A DNA stretch of 64,000 bases from Oribacterium sp. C9 (GTDB lineage: Bacteria > Bacillota > Clostridia > Lachnospirales > Lachnospiraceae). Both the position numbers and the translations under genes were made by a program. The notes beneath the pieces were generated by a model, which was given only the letters and a program-made list of their open reading frames with translations, ran no database searches and had not been told where the DNA came from. Below, in pieces: positions 1-7,148 of the stretch; position 1 is the stretch's first letter, and each line of letters opens with the position of its first letter. The stretch spans positions 1 through 64,000 of the forward strand of contig NZ_MUHW01000005.1 in NCBI RefSeq assembly GCF_002007235.1, given 5' to 3'.

Positions 1-5
1 AAATT

Positions 6-45
6 CCCCCAAGTAGGTTTTATATTTCAGTGTCCTACTTGGGGG
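6..45. repeat. 12-bp perfect inverted repeat at the window edge
   Basis: CCCCCAAGTAGG (6-17) is the exact reverse complement of CCTACTTGGGGG (34-45), with a 16-nt AT-rich loop. No T-run follows on either strand, so a standard intrinsic terminator is unlikely. It could be a mobile-element end or a protein-binding hairpin; the window edge prevents seeing context. Confidence 0.6.
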
Positions 46-67
46 GAGCATATCAAATTACCTCTGA

Positions 68-244
68 CATCTGCACTTATTTTTTTATGCCCTGAGGGAG
101 GTGAGGCGGTTGTATCCTGTGAGCGATGCATTCCTGCAGGCGGTGCAGACTCAGATGTATGTGGAGGGCTTTAAGGTGAAGCTTGAAAAGGATACAAGCT
201 ATAAGGGACTGTGGACTGTGAGTTTTTCGCTGAAAGAATTTTAA
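68..244 (+). pseudogene. Possible C-terminal fragment of an unidentified protein
   Basis: A plus-strand frame without stops ends at TAA 242-244 and lacks a convincing start codon. It begins just after an in-frame TGA at 65-67. The last 50 or so residues have normal protein composition (a segment reading LYPVSDAFLQAVQTQM, ending SFSLKEF). I do not recognise the family. It could be the tail of a gene destroyed by rearrangement, or chance. The stop codon overlaps a half-operator of the next promoter. Confidence 0.25.
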
Positions 245-308
245 TGTAAAGTACGCTTGACATATTTGTAAATGGATGTATAATGAAAATGTAAAGCGAA
301 CTTTACAT
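244..308 (+). promoter_or_regulatory. Promoter and operator of the XRE regulator
   Basis: TTGACA (257-262), 16 bp, TATAAT (279-284). Just downstream is a perfect inverted repeat, ATGTAAAG (289-296) and CTTTACAT (301-308), with a 4-nt spacer over the expected start site. A third copy, ATGTAAAG, lies at 244-251 upstream of the -35. This is the layout of an autorepressed small HTH gene; autoregulation is inferred. Confidence 0.7.
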
Positions 309-333
309 AGCAAATACAGAAGGAAGAATAATC

Positions 334-531
334 ATGCTAAACCGTGTTTCTGAATTGAGAAAAACAAACGGGCTGACGCAACAAGAACTGGCTGACAAGT
401 TGGAAGTGTCAAGGCAAACGATAATTTCACTGGAAAAAGGAAAATATGATCCTTCAATCGGGTTGGCTCATAAGATTGCAAAGTTGTTTAAGCTCAGTAT
501 AGAAGATGTGTTTATTTTTGAGGAGGAGTAG
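334..531 (+). CDS. Small XRE-family HTH transcriptional regulator
   Basis: A 65-residue protein that is almost entirely one Cro/C1-type helix-turn-helix. Residues 5-60 hold the pattern LRKTNGLTQQELADKLEVSR followed by a recognition helix and an IEDVF tail, typical of short stand-alone Xre proteins such as the YgzD/YozG type. A GAAGGAAG ribosome site precedes ATG 334. It is followed by a membrane protein gene starting 4 nt after its stop, a common pairing for this subfamily. The palindrome at 289-308 is the likely operator, so it probably represses its own transcription. The signal it responds to is unknown. Confidence 0.85.
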   Translation: MLNRVSELRKTNGLTQQELADKLEVSRQTIISLEKGKYDPSIGLAHKIAKLFKLSIEDVFIFEEE

Positions 532-535
532 TGCT

Positions 536-937
536 ATGAGTAATCAAAAGAAAAATGTATGGTATATTGCTTTGCTAATTATCGGTGCGGCATTGTATGC
601 AGCAGGGTGTTTGGAGTATATTGACAGCTTTTGGAGTGGGATGGGCGGTGCACTTATCGGAGTATCTGCTGTACGGCTGATGCTTTTAGTGAGATATAAA
701 AAGGATCCGGAGTATGCCAAACATGTAGATATCTCAAATGAGGATGAAAGGTTACGTTTTATTGCTGATAAGGCTCGATCGCGGGCATTTTTCTTTTCGA
801 TTTTGCTTCTTTGTGCCTTGGGTATAATACTCAGACCCCTTGGATGTGTGGGTGAATCACAGATGTGTTTTTACATGGTTTGTGGGATGGAGGTAATCTA
901 CCTTATTTGTCGTTTTATCACAAACAGAGAGTTTTAA
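536..937 (+). CDS. Small integral membrane protein paired with the XRE regulator
   Basis: A 133-residue protein. ATG 536 is preferred over an upstream in-frame start because AGGAGGAG sits at 521-528. Four hydrophobic segments are visible: two near residues 9-50, separated by a short loop, and two near 85-130. Between them is a charged cytoplasmic-looking stretch containing EDERLRFIADKARSRAFF, which resembles the DUF2178/DUF3784-like membrane proteins found beside YgzD-type regulators. It starts 4 nt after the regulator stop codon, so the two are co-transcribed. The function is not known; membrane stress or permeability roles would be guesses. Confidence 0.75.
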   Translation: MSNQKKNVWYIALLIIGAALYAAGCLEYIDSFWSGMGGALIGVSAVRLMLLVRYKKDPEYAKHVDISNEDERLRFIADKARSRAFFFSILLLCALGIILRPLGCVGESQMCFYMVCGMEVIYLICRFITNREF

Positions 938-962
938 GAGTAAGTGGGGCTTGATATTGGCG

Positions 963-990
963 AAAGGGATCGGGAAACCGGTCTCTTTTA
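963..990 (+). terminator. Intrinsic terminator with GAAA tetraloop
   Basis: 963-973 pairs with 978-988 over 11 bp (two G-U pairs) around a GAAA loop at 974-977. It has an A-tract before and TTTT at the end. It would close the XRE/membrane-protein operon. Confidence 0.65.
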
Positions 991-1105
991 TGACTATAAT
1001 TCTTCAAGGAGTGCAAACAGATATGAAAATTCAGTTCATGGCCACAACAAACCTATGTCCTTGACATTAAAAATAGATGGAGTGCAAAATCAAAACAAAT
1101 CTGTG

Positions 1106-1150
1106 CAGAACCGGCTGAAATCAGTGAAATTTCAGTCGGTTCTGTTTTTT
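1106..1150 (+). terminator. Strong intrinsic terminator
   Basis: CAGAACCGGCTGAAAT (1106-1121) pairs with 1129-1144 with one G-U, followed by six T (1145-1150). It is the second terminator in tandem after the XRE operon and insulates the LysE gene. Confidence 0.85.
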
Positions 1151-1221
1151 GCTATATATTAAATGCAGATAGGCTGAAAAATGAATTAAAAACACTAAGA
1201 TAATAAAGAGGGGAGAGCAAA

Positions 1222-1836
1222 TTGATCTCTATTAGTTTTTTACTGACAGCACTTGTTATCGTACTTATTCCGGGAACTGGTGTGATTTATACAATCAACA
1301 CGGGTCTTACACAAAAAAAGAGAATTATGCTGGCTGCGGCTTTTGGTTGCACGCTCGGAATAATTCCTCATATTGTCGCATGTATTTTGGGTTTGTCCGC
1401 AATCATGCACATGAGCGCGAAAATATTTTCGGTAATAAAATATGCCGGAGCCGTTTACCTCATGTATCTTGCATGGAAGACTTGGACATCCGCAGGACAG
1501 CTTGAATTTGATGAAAATAGATTTGCGACAACTTCATTAAAAACTGCTGCGCGGGGCGTTGTTTTGAATCTTCTGAATCCAAAACTGACTATATTTTTCT
1601 TTTCGTTTCTGCCACAGTTCATTCCTTCAGATACCGTTGACAAAATTGATTGCATGGTTGTGTTAAGTCTGGTTTTCATGCTTATGACTCTGATTGTTTT
1701 CATTATATACGGGCTGATCGCAGGTGCTTTGCGTGAGCTGGTTCAAAGGCGTAAACCTATTATGAAGAACATCGAACGGGGATTTGCATTGTCTTTCGCC
1801 GGATTGTCGATAAAACTTGCACTGGAGGAAAGATAA
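1222..1836 (+). CDS. LysE/RhtB-family amino-acid exporter
   Basis: A 204-residue membrane protein with about six hydrophobic segments. The N-terminal IPGTGVIYTINTGLTQ and the mid-protein NLLNPKLTIFFFSFLPQFI are hallmark regions of the LysE/RhtB translocators, which export amino acids or homoserine-lactone-like compounds across the cytoplasmic membrane. The start is TTG 1222, chosen because GGGGAGAG lies at 1210-1217 and no ATG fits better. Length matches the family (about 200-210 aa). A tiny membrane protein gene follows after 2 nt, so they are co-transcribed. The exported substrate cannot be read from sequence. Confidence 0.85.
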   Translation: MISISFLLTALVIVLIPGTGVIYTINTGLTQKKRIMLAAAFGCTLGIIPHIVACILGLSAIMHMSAKIFSVIKYAGAVYLMYLAWKTWTSAGQLEFDENRFATTSLKTAARGVVLNLLNPKLTIFFFSFLPQFIPSDTVDKIDCMVVLSLVFMLMTLIVFIIYGLIAGALRELVQRRKPIMKNIERGFALSFAGLSIKLALEER

Positions 1837-1838
1837 AA

Positions 1839-2024
1839 ATGAAAGAAGGATTTACGCAATCTATCGGAATGTGTTTAGGACTCATTTACGGAATGAGCAT
1901 AGGAATCGCTACACATAATATCGGATTTTGGCTGCCTATAGGTCTATGTTTTGGATTGTTGTTAGGCGCTGCAATGGAGAAAAGGAACACGAAAAATCAG
2001 ACGAATCTCAAAAAAATCTTGTAA
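1839..2024 (+). CDS. Small glycine-rich membrane protein
   Basis: A 61-residue protein starting 2 nt after the LysE stop. It has two hydrophobic segments (about 8-27 and 30-46) rich in glycine (GMCLGLIYGMSIGIA and GLCFGLLLGAA), giving a glycine-zipper-like helical hairpin, then a basic tail. Function unknown; co-transcription with the exporter suggests an accessory role. Its last codons overlap the remains of the next gene, a GNAT pseudogene, so the original C-terminus may have been altered by the same decay. Confidence 0.6.
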   Translation: MKEGFTQSIGMCLGLIYGMSIGIATHNIGFWLPIGLCFGLLLGAAMEKRNTKNQTNLKKIL

Positions 2025-2533
2025 AAGCATCTGCCTCGGATTTTGAAAAATAAAGTCGGCATACATCGACATAATCAACCGCGTGCCGAGTATGAAGGAA
2101 TACGCCCGCTGGGAATACGGAAAGCATCCAACCGACGAAATGATTCAAATGTACATCGACGGTGGAAACATGTACCTGTTTATGGAGGATGGGAATCTTG
2201 CGGGAGTGATCGCAATCACGTTCTCTCAGGGAGAAGATTATCATCCTGTAAAATGGCAGGTTGAGGCAAATGATAACGAGGTGATGGTACTTCACATTCT
2301 TGGAATCATGCCGGATTTTCAGGGAAAAGGAATCGGAAAGAAAATGATTCAGTCTGCGCTGGAACTTGGACGGACTAAAAAAAATGAAAGCCTGCCGCTT
2401 TGACGCACTTTCTTCAAATCTTCCTGCTCAGAAACTGTACGAAAGTCTTAGTTTTGTATTTTGCGGGAAGTAGCATTGGTTTGCCAACAACACCGGCTGG
2501 ACTGATTTCTATCTTTATGAGAGGAAAATGTAA
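2021..2533 (+). pseudogene. Decayed GNAT-family N-acetyltransferase
   Basis: Three frames together read as one GNAT protein. The first (2021-2050) gives KASASDFEK and hits TAA at 2051. The second (from 2050) gives KSAYIDIINRVPSMKEYARW, continues through the acetyl-CoA motif GIMPDFQGKGIGKKMI and ends at TGA 2401. The third (from 2384) gives the conserved C-terminus RFDALSSNLPAQKLYESLSF, an in-frame TAG at 2471-2473, then HWFANNTGWTDFYLYE and TAA 2531-2533. Both frame changes lie in A-runs (2046-2050 and 2377-2384), so assembly error is possible for them. The in-frame TAG argues for real inactivation. Confidence 0.8.
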
Positions 2534-2614
2534 AATGCAGTTCGATATAACTGCGTTCTGCATAAACAGACAACTTCAAGTCTGCAGAGATGCCGTTGGT
2601 AAGAGAGGTATGCC

Positions 2615-3157
2615 ATGATACTTGAAACGAAAAGATTGATCCTCCGACCGTGGGAAGAAAGCGATGCGGAGAATTTATTTAAATATGCAAGTCATCCTGA
2701 TGTGGGACCAATCGCAGGATGGGCGGTTCATACAAGTGTAGAGAATAGCCGTGAAATAATCCGGAGGGTTCTTTCAGCGCCGGAGACCTATGCTGTAGTA
2801 TTAAAAGAATCAGGCCAGCCTGTTGGCAGCATTGGACTTATGCTTGGGAAAGCCAGCAATATTGGCCTTCCTGATTCAGAAGGTGAAATCGGCTACTGGA
2901 TCGGAGTTCCGTATTGGGGACGAGGGCTGATACCGGAAGCAGTCAGGGAATTGATGCGCTACGGTTTTGAAAACCTGAAACTTAATAAAATATGGTGTGG
3001 TTACTTTGATGGGAATGAAAAGTCAAAGCGTGTTCAGGAGAAGTGCGGTTTTCATTATCATCATACGGCCTATAATGTGCCCTGTGCCATAGAGGGCGTT
3101 CTCCGAACGGAACATATAACATGCCTTTCCAAAGAGGAATGGCAGTTTGTCAGATAA
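2615..3157 (+). CDS. RimJ/RimL-type GNAT N-acetyltransferase
   Basis: A 180-residue single-domain acetyltransferase. It opens with [20 protein letters not shown], the standard RimJ/RimL-like N-terminus, and carries the acetyl-CoA pyrophosphate loop as [11 protein letters not shown] (residues 100-110), followed by [20 protein letters not shown] and the KCGFHYH strand. Such enzymes acetylate protein N-termini, small amines or antibiotics; the substrate is not predictable here. Length is typical. A weak AGAGAGG precedes ATG 2615. It lies just after a decayed GNAT of a different subtype, in a region of probable gene turnover. Confidence 0.85.
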   Translation: MILETKRLILRPWEESDAENLFKYASHPDVGPIAGWAVHTSVENSREIIRRVLSAPETYAVVLKESGQPVGSIGLMLGKASNIGLPDSEGEIGYWIGVPYWGRGLIPEAVRELMRYGFENLKLNKIWCGYFDGNEKSKRVQEKCGFHYHHTAYNVPCAIEGVLRTEHITCLSKEEWQFVR

Positions 3158-3240
3158 CTTCTCATTTGTCGGGTTGACTGCTGGAACATAAAATCGCAAT
3201 ATAACTAAGTAAGTCGGGAGAGCCGCGAGAGTGTGGGCTG

Positions 3241-4092
3241 ATGGAGGCAAAAAGCGGAGGAACTATTGTTTTTCCGGAGAACAGTAGAATTGAAAAAATG
3301 TTTCCTTTTATTATTTTGACCTATGGAATAACATGGGTGTTATGGTATTTTGAATTCCGCGGAATGAGTGGGTTTCGCATTGCAGGATCCTTTGTTCCGT
3401 CACTGATGGGTCTTTTTTTCCTGTATCAAGAGAGAGGATTGTTTCCGAAGCACAAAAAGATTCAACTGTCTCCCTTTTTTATTTGCTTCGGGCTGCTGTA
3501 TTCCGTATTATCCTTACTTCTTCCGTATCTGATTGCGCGTGTCCTTGATTCGAATACGGAAGCATTTCATATTCGAAACGAAGTGGGAGGAATCACATTT
3601 CATAATCCGTTTATGGCGGCTTTGATTTTTATTTTGGTTCTGGTTGCCGGCGGTCCTTTGGGAGAAGAAATCGGGTGGAGAGGATATCTCTTTCGTAAAT
3701 TGTGTCTTCGACTGAATCCGCTGCTTGCGGCCGTAATGGTCGGAATTGTCTGGGCAGGCTGGCACATTCCCATGTTTGTCTTTCATGCCGATGGATACGA
3801 GATGTCTTTTGCGTTATACTTATTGCAGACAATCTTTCTTAGTATCATAATCTCAACAGTATTCGTAAAGTGTGGATGCAGTATCTGGGCGGCTGTTTTG
3901 TTCCATACAATTGATAATTTTGTCCTGAGTATCGGGTATCAAGAAGCATTGGGAACCGTGTGCACATACAGCATCTGCTATTGGAGCCTGCAGGGAATCA
4001 TTGTTCTGATTTTAGGTGTAGTGCTTGCCCGTACCCAAAGGATTAAGAAAAATGAGCCACTAACCCCGTCCCCAAAAGGAGGAACAGTATGA
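3241..4092 (+). CDS. CPBP-family intramembrane glutamic endopeptidase
   Basis: A 283-residue polytopic protein with about eight hydrophobic segments. It has all three CPBP/Abi motifs: GEEIGWRGYLF (Glu142, Glu143, Arg147), the WAGWHIPMF motif with His175, and FHTIDNF with His222. These residues form the active site of Rce1-like intramembrane proteases. Members process prenylated substrates, mature bacteriocins or provide bacteriocin immunity; nothing nearby identifies the substrate. The start at 3241 has only a weak ribosome site, and ATG 3298 is an alternative. The stop overlaps the next small gene as ATGA. Confidence 0.85.
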   Translation: MEAKSGGTIVFPENSRIEKMFPFIILTYGITWVLWYFEFRGMSGFRIAGSFVPSLMGLFFLYQERGLFPKHKKIQLSPFFICFGLLYSVLSLLLPYLIARVLDSNTEAFHIRNEVGGITFHNPFMAALIFILVLVAGGPLGEEIGWRGYLFRKLCLRLNPLLAAVMVGIVWAGWHIPMFVFHADGYEMSFALYLLQTIFLSIIISTVFVKCGCSIWAAVLFHTIDNFVLSIGYQEALGTVCTYSICYWSLQGIIVLILGVVLARTQRIKKNEPLTPSPKGGTV

Positions 4093-4259
4093 GTGAAGAA
4101 TATGTATCTGTACTGGATCGTTTGCCTTGCAAATTCGGGCGAAATGATGAGGAGCTGAATATTGAAATTGCGGAAGAAATCTGTGCTGAAGAAAATGCAG
4201 AGAAAAAAAGTGTTGTGAGAGTGGTTTTGAAATATGAAGAAATACGCGCCCTGCAGTAA
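4089..4259 (+). pseudogene. Truncated small gene, HEAT-repeat-protein-like N-terminus
   Basis: A 56-codon frame starting at ATG 4089 inside the CPBP stop (ATGA), which indicates translational coupling. The first 30 residues contain LPCKFGRNDEELNIEIAEEI. From memory this resembles the opening of small Clostridial HEAT-repeat proteins (LPxKYGRNDEEPNIxLA), which are normally longer. After about residue 36 the sequence turns into an unrelated KKSVVRVVLKYEEIRALQ and stops. I therefore call it probably truncated by recombination, although a genuine small protein is possible. No function assigned. Confidence 0.45.
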
Positions 4260-4379
4260 TACAGATAAGGCTGTAGACAAAGAAAAAAGAAAAGATCTTA
4301 TCATAGATTTAAGCATATGCGCGGTTGGTGTTGCTTTGTTGGTTTTTAGATTTTGCTTCTTAACATCTTCCGAGATTTT
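4260..4379. other. Intergenic stretch before the structured element
   Basis: A frame from ATG 4234 encodes a hydrophobic segment here (LSICAVGVALLVFRFCFL) but then reads straight through the hairpin element downstream. It is probably another broken gene start rather than an intact gene. No promoter recognised. Confidence 0.3.
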
Positions 4380-4512
4380 GTCCGGGGACTTTCAAAGTCC
4401 GCAAACCCGCTTAAAATGCGGGCTCACGGGCATCACTCGTCGTTCTGTCTCCTCGCCCTTACGGGCTTCGTCGGTCGGTTCGACGGGAAAAAAGTCCCCC
4501 GGACCTTTTTTT
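4380..4512 (+). ncRNA. Structured inverted-repeat element ending in a U-tract
   Basis: An outer stem is formed by GTCCGGGGACTTT (4380-4392) and AAAGTCCCCCGGAC (4491-4504, one bulged C), followed by seven T (4506-4512). Inside are smaller hairpins: GGACTTT/AAAGTCC (4386-4400, competing with the outer stem), CCCGC/GCGGG (4406-4422), GCCC/GGGC (4455-4466) and CGTCG/CGACG (4438-4442 with 4481-4485). The base composition is distinctly GC-richer than its surroundings. This fits a multi-branched RNA or mobile repeat element that also acts as a terminator. It is not a tRNA despite a GTTCGA motif. Confidence 0.5.
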
Positions 4513-4542
4513 GTTTCCGTCTCACCCCTTTTCCTGCATGTA

Positions 4543-4579
4543 AAAAGCAGTTCTACTCGATATGAGTAGAACTGCTTTT
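4543..4579. terminator. Bidirectional terminator
   Basis: A 16-bp perfect stem AAAAGCAGTTCTACTC (4543-4558) with 4564-4579 and a 5-nt loop. A-runs and T-runs lie on both sides, so it can stop transcription from both directions, here chiefly the converging racemase gene on the minus strand. Confidence 0.85.
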
Positions 4580-4608
4580 GAAATTTTTCTTTTAGATTAT
4601 TTCATTTT

Positions 4609-5298
4609 TCAGGCCAGGGCCATAGCGGCGGCTGCCTTTGCATGGATGATGGTGGTGTCGTAGGTTGGAAGGGTGCTGTCCTTGTCACTGATAAGCATTC
4701 CAATCTCTGTGCATCCAAGGATGATTCCCTCTGCTCCCTTTGCCTTCATATCATCGATGATCCTCTGGTACTCTTTTCTTGAAGAATCCAGAACCTTTCC
4801 AAGACAGAGCTCATTAAAGATAACATCATTTACAAGCTCAATGTCCTTATCATCCGGGATCACAACTTCAAGTCCTGCATCAGCTAGCCTGTCCTTGATA
4901 AAGCCCTGTGTCATGGTGAACTTCGTTCCAAGAAGTCCCACTTTCCATATGTTGTCGCGCTTTACAGCATCAGCTGTAGCATCAGAAATGTGAAGGATCG
5001 GGATACTTATCTGCTTCTGTATATGGTCCACAAGCTTGTGCATGGTGTTAGTAGCAATAACGATAAAGTCAGCACCTGCCTTCTCAAGTCTTGTGGCAGC
5101 ATCAGCAAGGATCACTGCATTTCCCGCCCAGTAGCCGTTTGACATATTCTCCTCAAGCTCTGCAAAATCCACGTTGTACATAAGGATCTTGGCGCTGTGA
5201 AATCCTCCAAGTGCACCTGCTACTTCTTTATTTAAAATCTCATAATAGGTGACAGTGCTCTCCCAACTCATGCCACCGATAAGTCCTATAGTTTTCAT
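4609..5298 (-). CDS. Aspartate/glutamate racemase family protein (YgeA-like)
   Basis: A 229-residue protein with the Asp/Glu racemase fold: MKTIGLIGGMSWESTVTYYE at the N-terminus, ATNTMHKL at residues 82-89 and ILGCTEIG at 193-200. The second catalytic Cys is present (Cys196). The first is Thr83, the same substitution known in E. coli YgeA, an L-Asp/L-Glu-specific racemase of low activity. PLP-independent and cytoplasmic. The start at 5298 is preferred to the in-frame ATG four codons upstream because the GGAGG lies between them. Likely substrates are acidic amino acids, but broad-specificity relatives exist. Confidence 0.85.
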   Translation of the reverse strand: MKTIGLIGGMSWESTVTYYEILNKEVAGALGGFHSAKILMYNVDFAELEENMSNGYWAGNAVILADAATRLEKAGADFIVIATNTMHKLVDHIQKQISIPILHISDATADAVKRDNIWKVGLLGTKFTMTQGFIKDRLADAGLEVVIPDDKDIELVNDVIFNELCLGKVLDSSRKEYQRIIDDMKAKGAEGIILGCTEIGMLISDKDSTLPTYDTTIIHAKAAAAMALA

Positions 5299-5355
5299 AC
5301 CTGCCTCCATTCATTATTACATCTATGTTGTCAAAGATATCCTATCACCAAAAAG

Positions 5356-5392
5356 AAACAGACTCCCATCTGACACTGATTTGAGTCTGTTT
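5356..5392. terminator. Hairpin with T-run
   Basis: AAACAGACTC (5356-5365) pairs with GAGTCTGTTT (5383-5392) around a 17-nt loop. It is flanked by A-rich and T-rich ends and lies between the racemase promoter side and the gene fragment at 5410-5616, which it could terminate on the minus strand. Confidence 0.5.
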
Positions 5393-5409
5393 TACACTTA
5401 TATATGTTC

Positions 5410-5616
5410 TTATGCCCTGCCAAGGATCCAGGAAAAAGCTTTGGCTGTCCGAAGGTCTGCATCTTTAAAATGATTACCCTGATTCCATTCAAGGGTCACA
5501 TCCACCTGAAGGCTCTGTAAGTATTCATGGGCCCATCTTATGATGATTGGAAGACAAAGACTCCAGTATTTATAAAACGTTCATATAAAGTGTAGCCAAG
5601 AACCAATAGTGATATT
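5410..5616 (-). pseudogene. C-terminal fragment of an unidentified gene
   Basis: A 68-codon minus-strand frame with no start codon, ending at TAA (5410-5412). Its composition is convincingly protein-like and rich in aromatic residues, for example LYERFYKYW, RWAHEYLQSLQVDVTLEWNQ and FKDADLRTAKAFSWILGRA. Directly upstream another minus frame (reading FTRSIDVNITIGSWLHFI and then TGA) could be its shifted continuation. I do not recognise the family. With no start and a probable frameshift it looks like gene debris. Confidence 0.4.
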
Positions 5617-5774
5617 TACATCTATACTTCTGGTGAATGAATTATTCAAAAGAAGATCACATACGATGTGATTGATCAGGCACTATTATCTAGCAAAATG
5701 CAGATAGGAAGAGATGGATTTTTATGAAAGAAGTAGAACAGCAAAGCTGACAGGAGTCATTGGAACACGGCTTT
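5617..5774. other. Gene-free stretch with possible coding debris
   Basis: Nothing intact. Short plus-strand frames such as KKITYDVIDQALLSSKM (around 5645-5700) look protein-like but are interrupted. The stretch appears to be degraded accessory DNA. Confidence 0.3.
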
Positions 5775-5847
5775 ATCTTTACTTTTATGTAGTTGTAATG
5801 CTGAAATCTTTACTTTATCACGCAAAACAAATATAATAAGTAAAGAT
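5775..5847 (+). promoter_or_regulatory. Three-operator promoter of the HTH-Fic gene
   Basis: The 10-mer ATCTTTACTT occurs at 5775-5784 and 5806-5815 on the plus strand and as its reverse complement at 5838-5847. Starts are 31 and 32 bp apart, about three helical turns. TATAAT lies at 5832-5837, and the second copy covers the -35 position (TTTACT 5809-5814, 17-bp spacing). The third copy abuts the -10. This layout suits repression by the HTH domain of the downstream protein. Confidence 0.7.
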
Positions 5848-5865
5848 ATTGACGGAGGTGAGTCT

Positions 5866-6780
5866 GTGATTTCATATGATATTCTTGAAAAAGCTCTTAA
5901 AGACAGGGGAATCGGAAAGACAGAGCTTTCTTTGCAGCTTGGACTCTCTACCCGAACCATAGCAAAGATAGGTAAAGGCGAAAAGCTTTCAAAACGGAGC
6001 TTACATAAGATAGCCGATTATCTTGGATTGGATCCGGAGATTTTGATGAAGGAAGTCTCTGATAATAAGATATTACAGGTTCTCAGAGAAGAAAAAGAGA
6101 TGAAGCTTCCGGGAGGACTATATCATGAGCTGCAGGTCCGGATGACATATAATTCAAATCATATTGAGGGAAGCAAACTGTCCGAGGATCAGACAAGGAT
6201 GATTTTTGAGACAAATACCCTTGATGTGTGTGATGGCATCCCTGTAGATGATGTGTTGGAAACGGTACACCATTTCAAGGCTATCGATTATGTGATTGAT
6301 ATTGCGGAAGATGAACTTACAGAGGATATCATCAAACATCTGCATTATATCCTGAAGCATGACACAAAGGATTCTACCCTCGGATGGTTTGCGGTTGGTG
6401 ATTACAAAAAGCGTGCAAATATGGTGGGAGGCCGGGAGACATCCAAACCTTCTGAGGTCCATAAGCATATGAAGGCTTTGCTGGAAGAGTATAATGCTAA
6501 AGACAATATCACTATGGAGGATATCATAGCGCTGCATGCCGAATTTGAGTATATCCATCCTTTTCAGGATGGAAATGGCAGAGTCGGACGCCTTGTAGCA
6601 TTAAAGGAATGCCTTAGGCATAATGTAATACCTTTTATCATCGAAGATGCAAAGAAAAATTATTATTACAGAGGTCTCTCTGAATGGAGAAACGAGAAAG
6701 GCTGGCTTACGGACATCTGTCTGGACGGACAGGATACATTCGTGAGACTCATGGATATGTTGGAGATACAGTACTCTTAA
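5866..6780 (+). CDS. HTH-Fic protein (putative autoregulated AMPylator)
   Basis: A 304-residue fusion. Residues 1-60 form an XRE-like HTH (GKTELSLQLGLSTRTIAKI). Residues 85-300 form a Fic domain with the complete catalytic motif HPFQDGNGRVGR (231-242; catalytic His231). It carries its own inhibitory motif SNHIEG (97-102; Ser97, Glu101), matching the [S/T]xxxE[G/N] alpha-inh helix of class II Fic proteins. Fic enzymes transfer AMP or similar groups to target proteins. The start is GTG 5866 behind GGAGGTGAG. Operator-like repeats upstream suggest it represses itself. The target is unknown; no separate antitoxin gene is present, consistent with an internal inhibitor. Confidence 0.88.
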   Translation: MISYDILEKALKDRGIGKTELSLQLGLSTRTIAKIGKGEKLSKRSLHKIADYLGLDPEILMKEVSDNKILQVLREEKEMKLPGGLYHELQVRMTYNSNHIEGSKLSEDQTRMIFETNTLDVCDGIPVDDVLETVHHFKAIDYVIDIAEDELTEDIIKHLHYILKHDTKDSTLGWFAVGDYKKRANMVGGRETSKPSEVHKHMKALLEEYNAKDNITMEDIIALHAEFEYIHPFQDGNGRVGRLVALKECLRHNVIPFIIEDAKKNYYYRGLSEWRNEKGWLTDICLDGQDTFVRLMDMLEIQYS

Positions 6781-7148
6781 TAAAGTACCTCTCATAAGGA
6801 TAATGATGTATCAATGGAATGGTATTTATGAAGAAGGCATGCGAAGAAGCTAATGCATATTATAATAGGATGCTGTGGGAAGGGTTATTCGTTGACGAAT
6901 CAGAGGAGTGATAGGGTATTTATAATCTGTGGTGATTGGAAGAAGAGAACTTCTGGAGGTCGTTAAGTAAAGACTAAATCGAGTTTTATTAAATTTTAAA
7001 CAAAAGTGATTTTAATAAGAAAAATCTACTGTATACTTGTACATGGCTCATCCCATCACTGGCACACGAAATAGGGATGCGGCCGGATTTCTGAACACTT
7101 TTTCCTATGACATGTTTAGAAACCTGAAAACTATAGGAGGGATATTTT
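6781..7148. other. Intergenic stretch, possible tiny ORF
   Basis: A 30-codon frame (ATG 6819 to TGA 6911) reads MVFMKKACEEANAYYNRMLW and ends VDESEE. It has no clear ribosome site, so it is either a very small gene or the tail of a lost one. The rest carries the leader of the alpha-galactosidase gene, with AGGAGGG at 7135-7141. No terminator was recognised after the Fic gene. Confidence 0.3.
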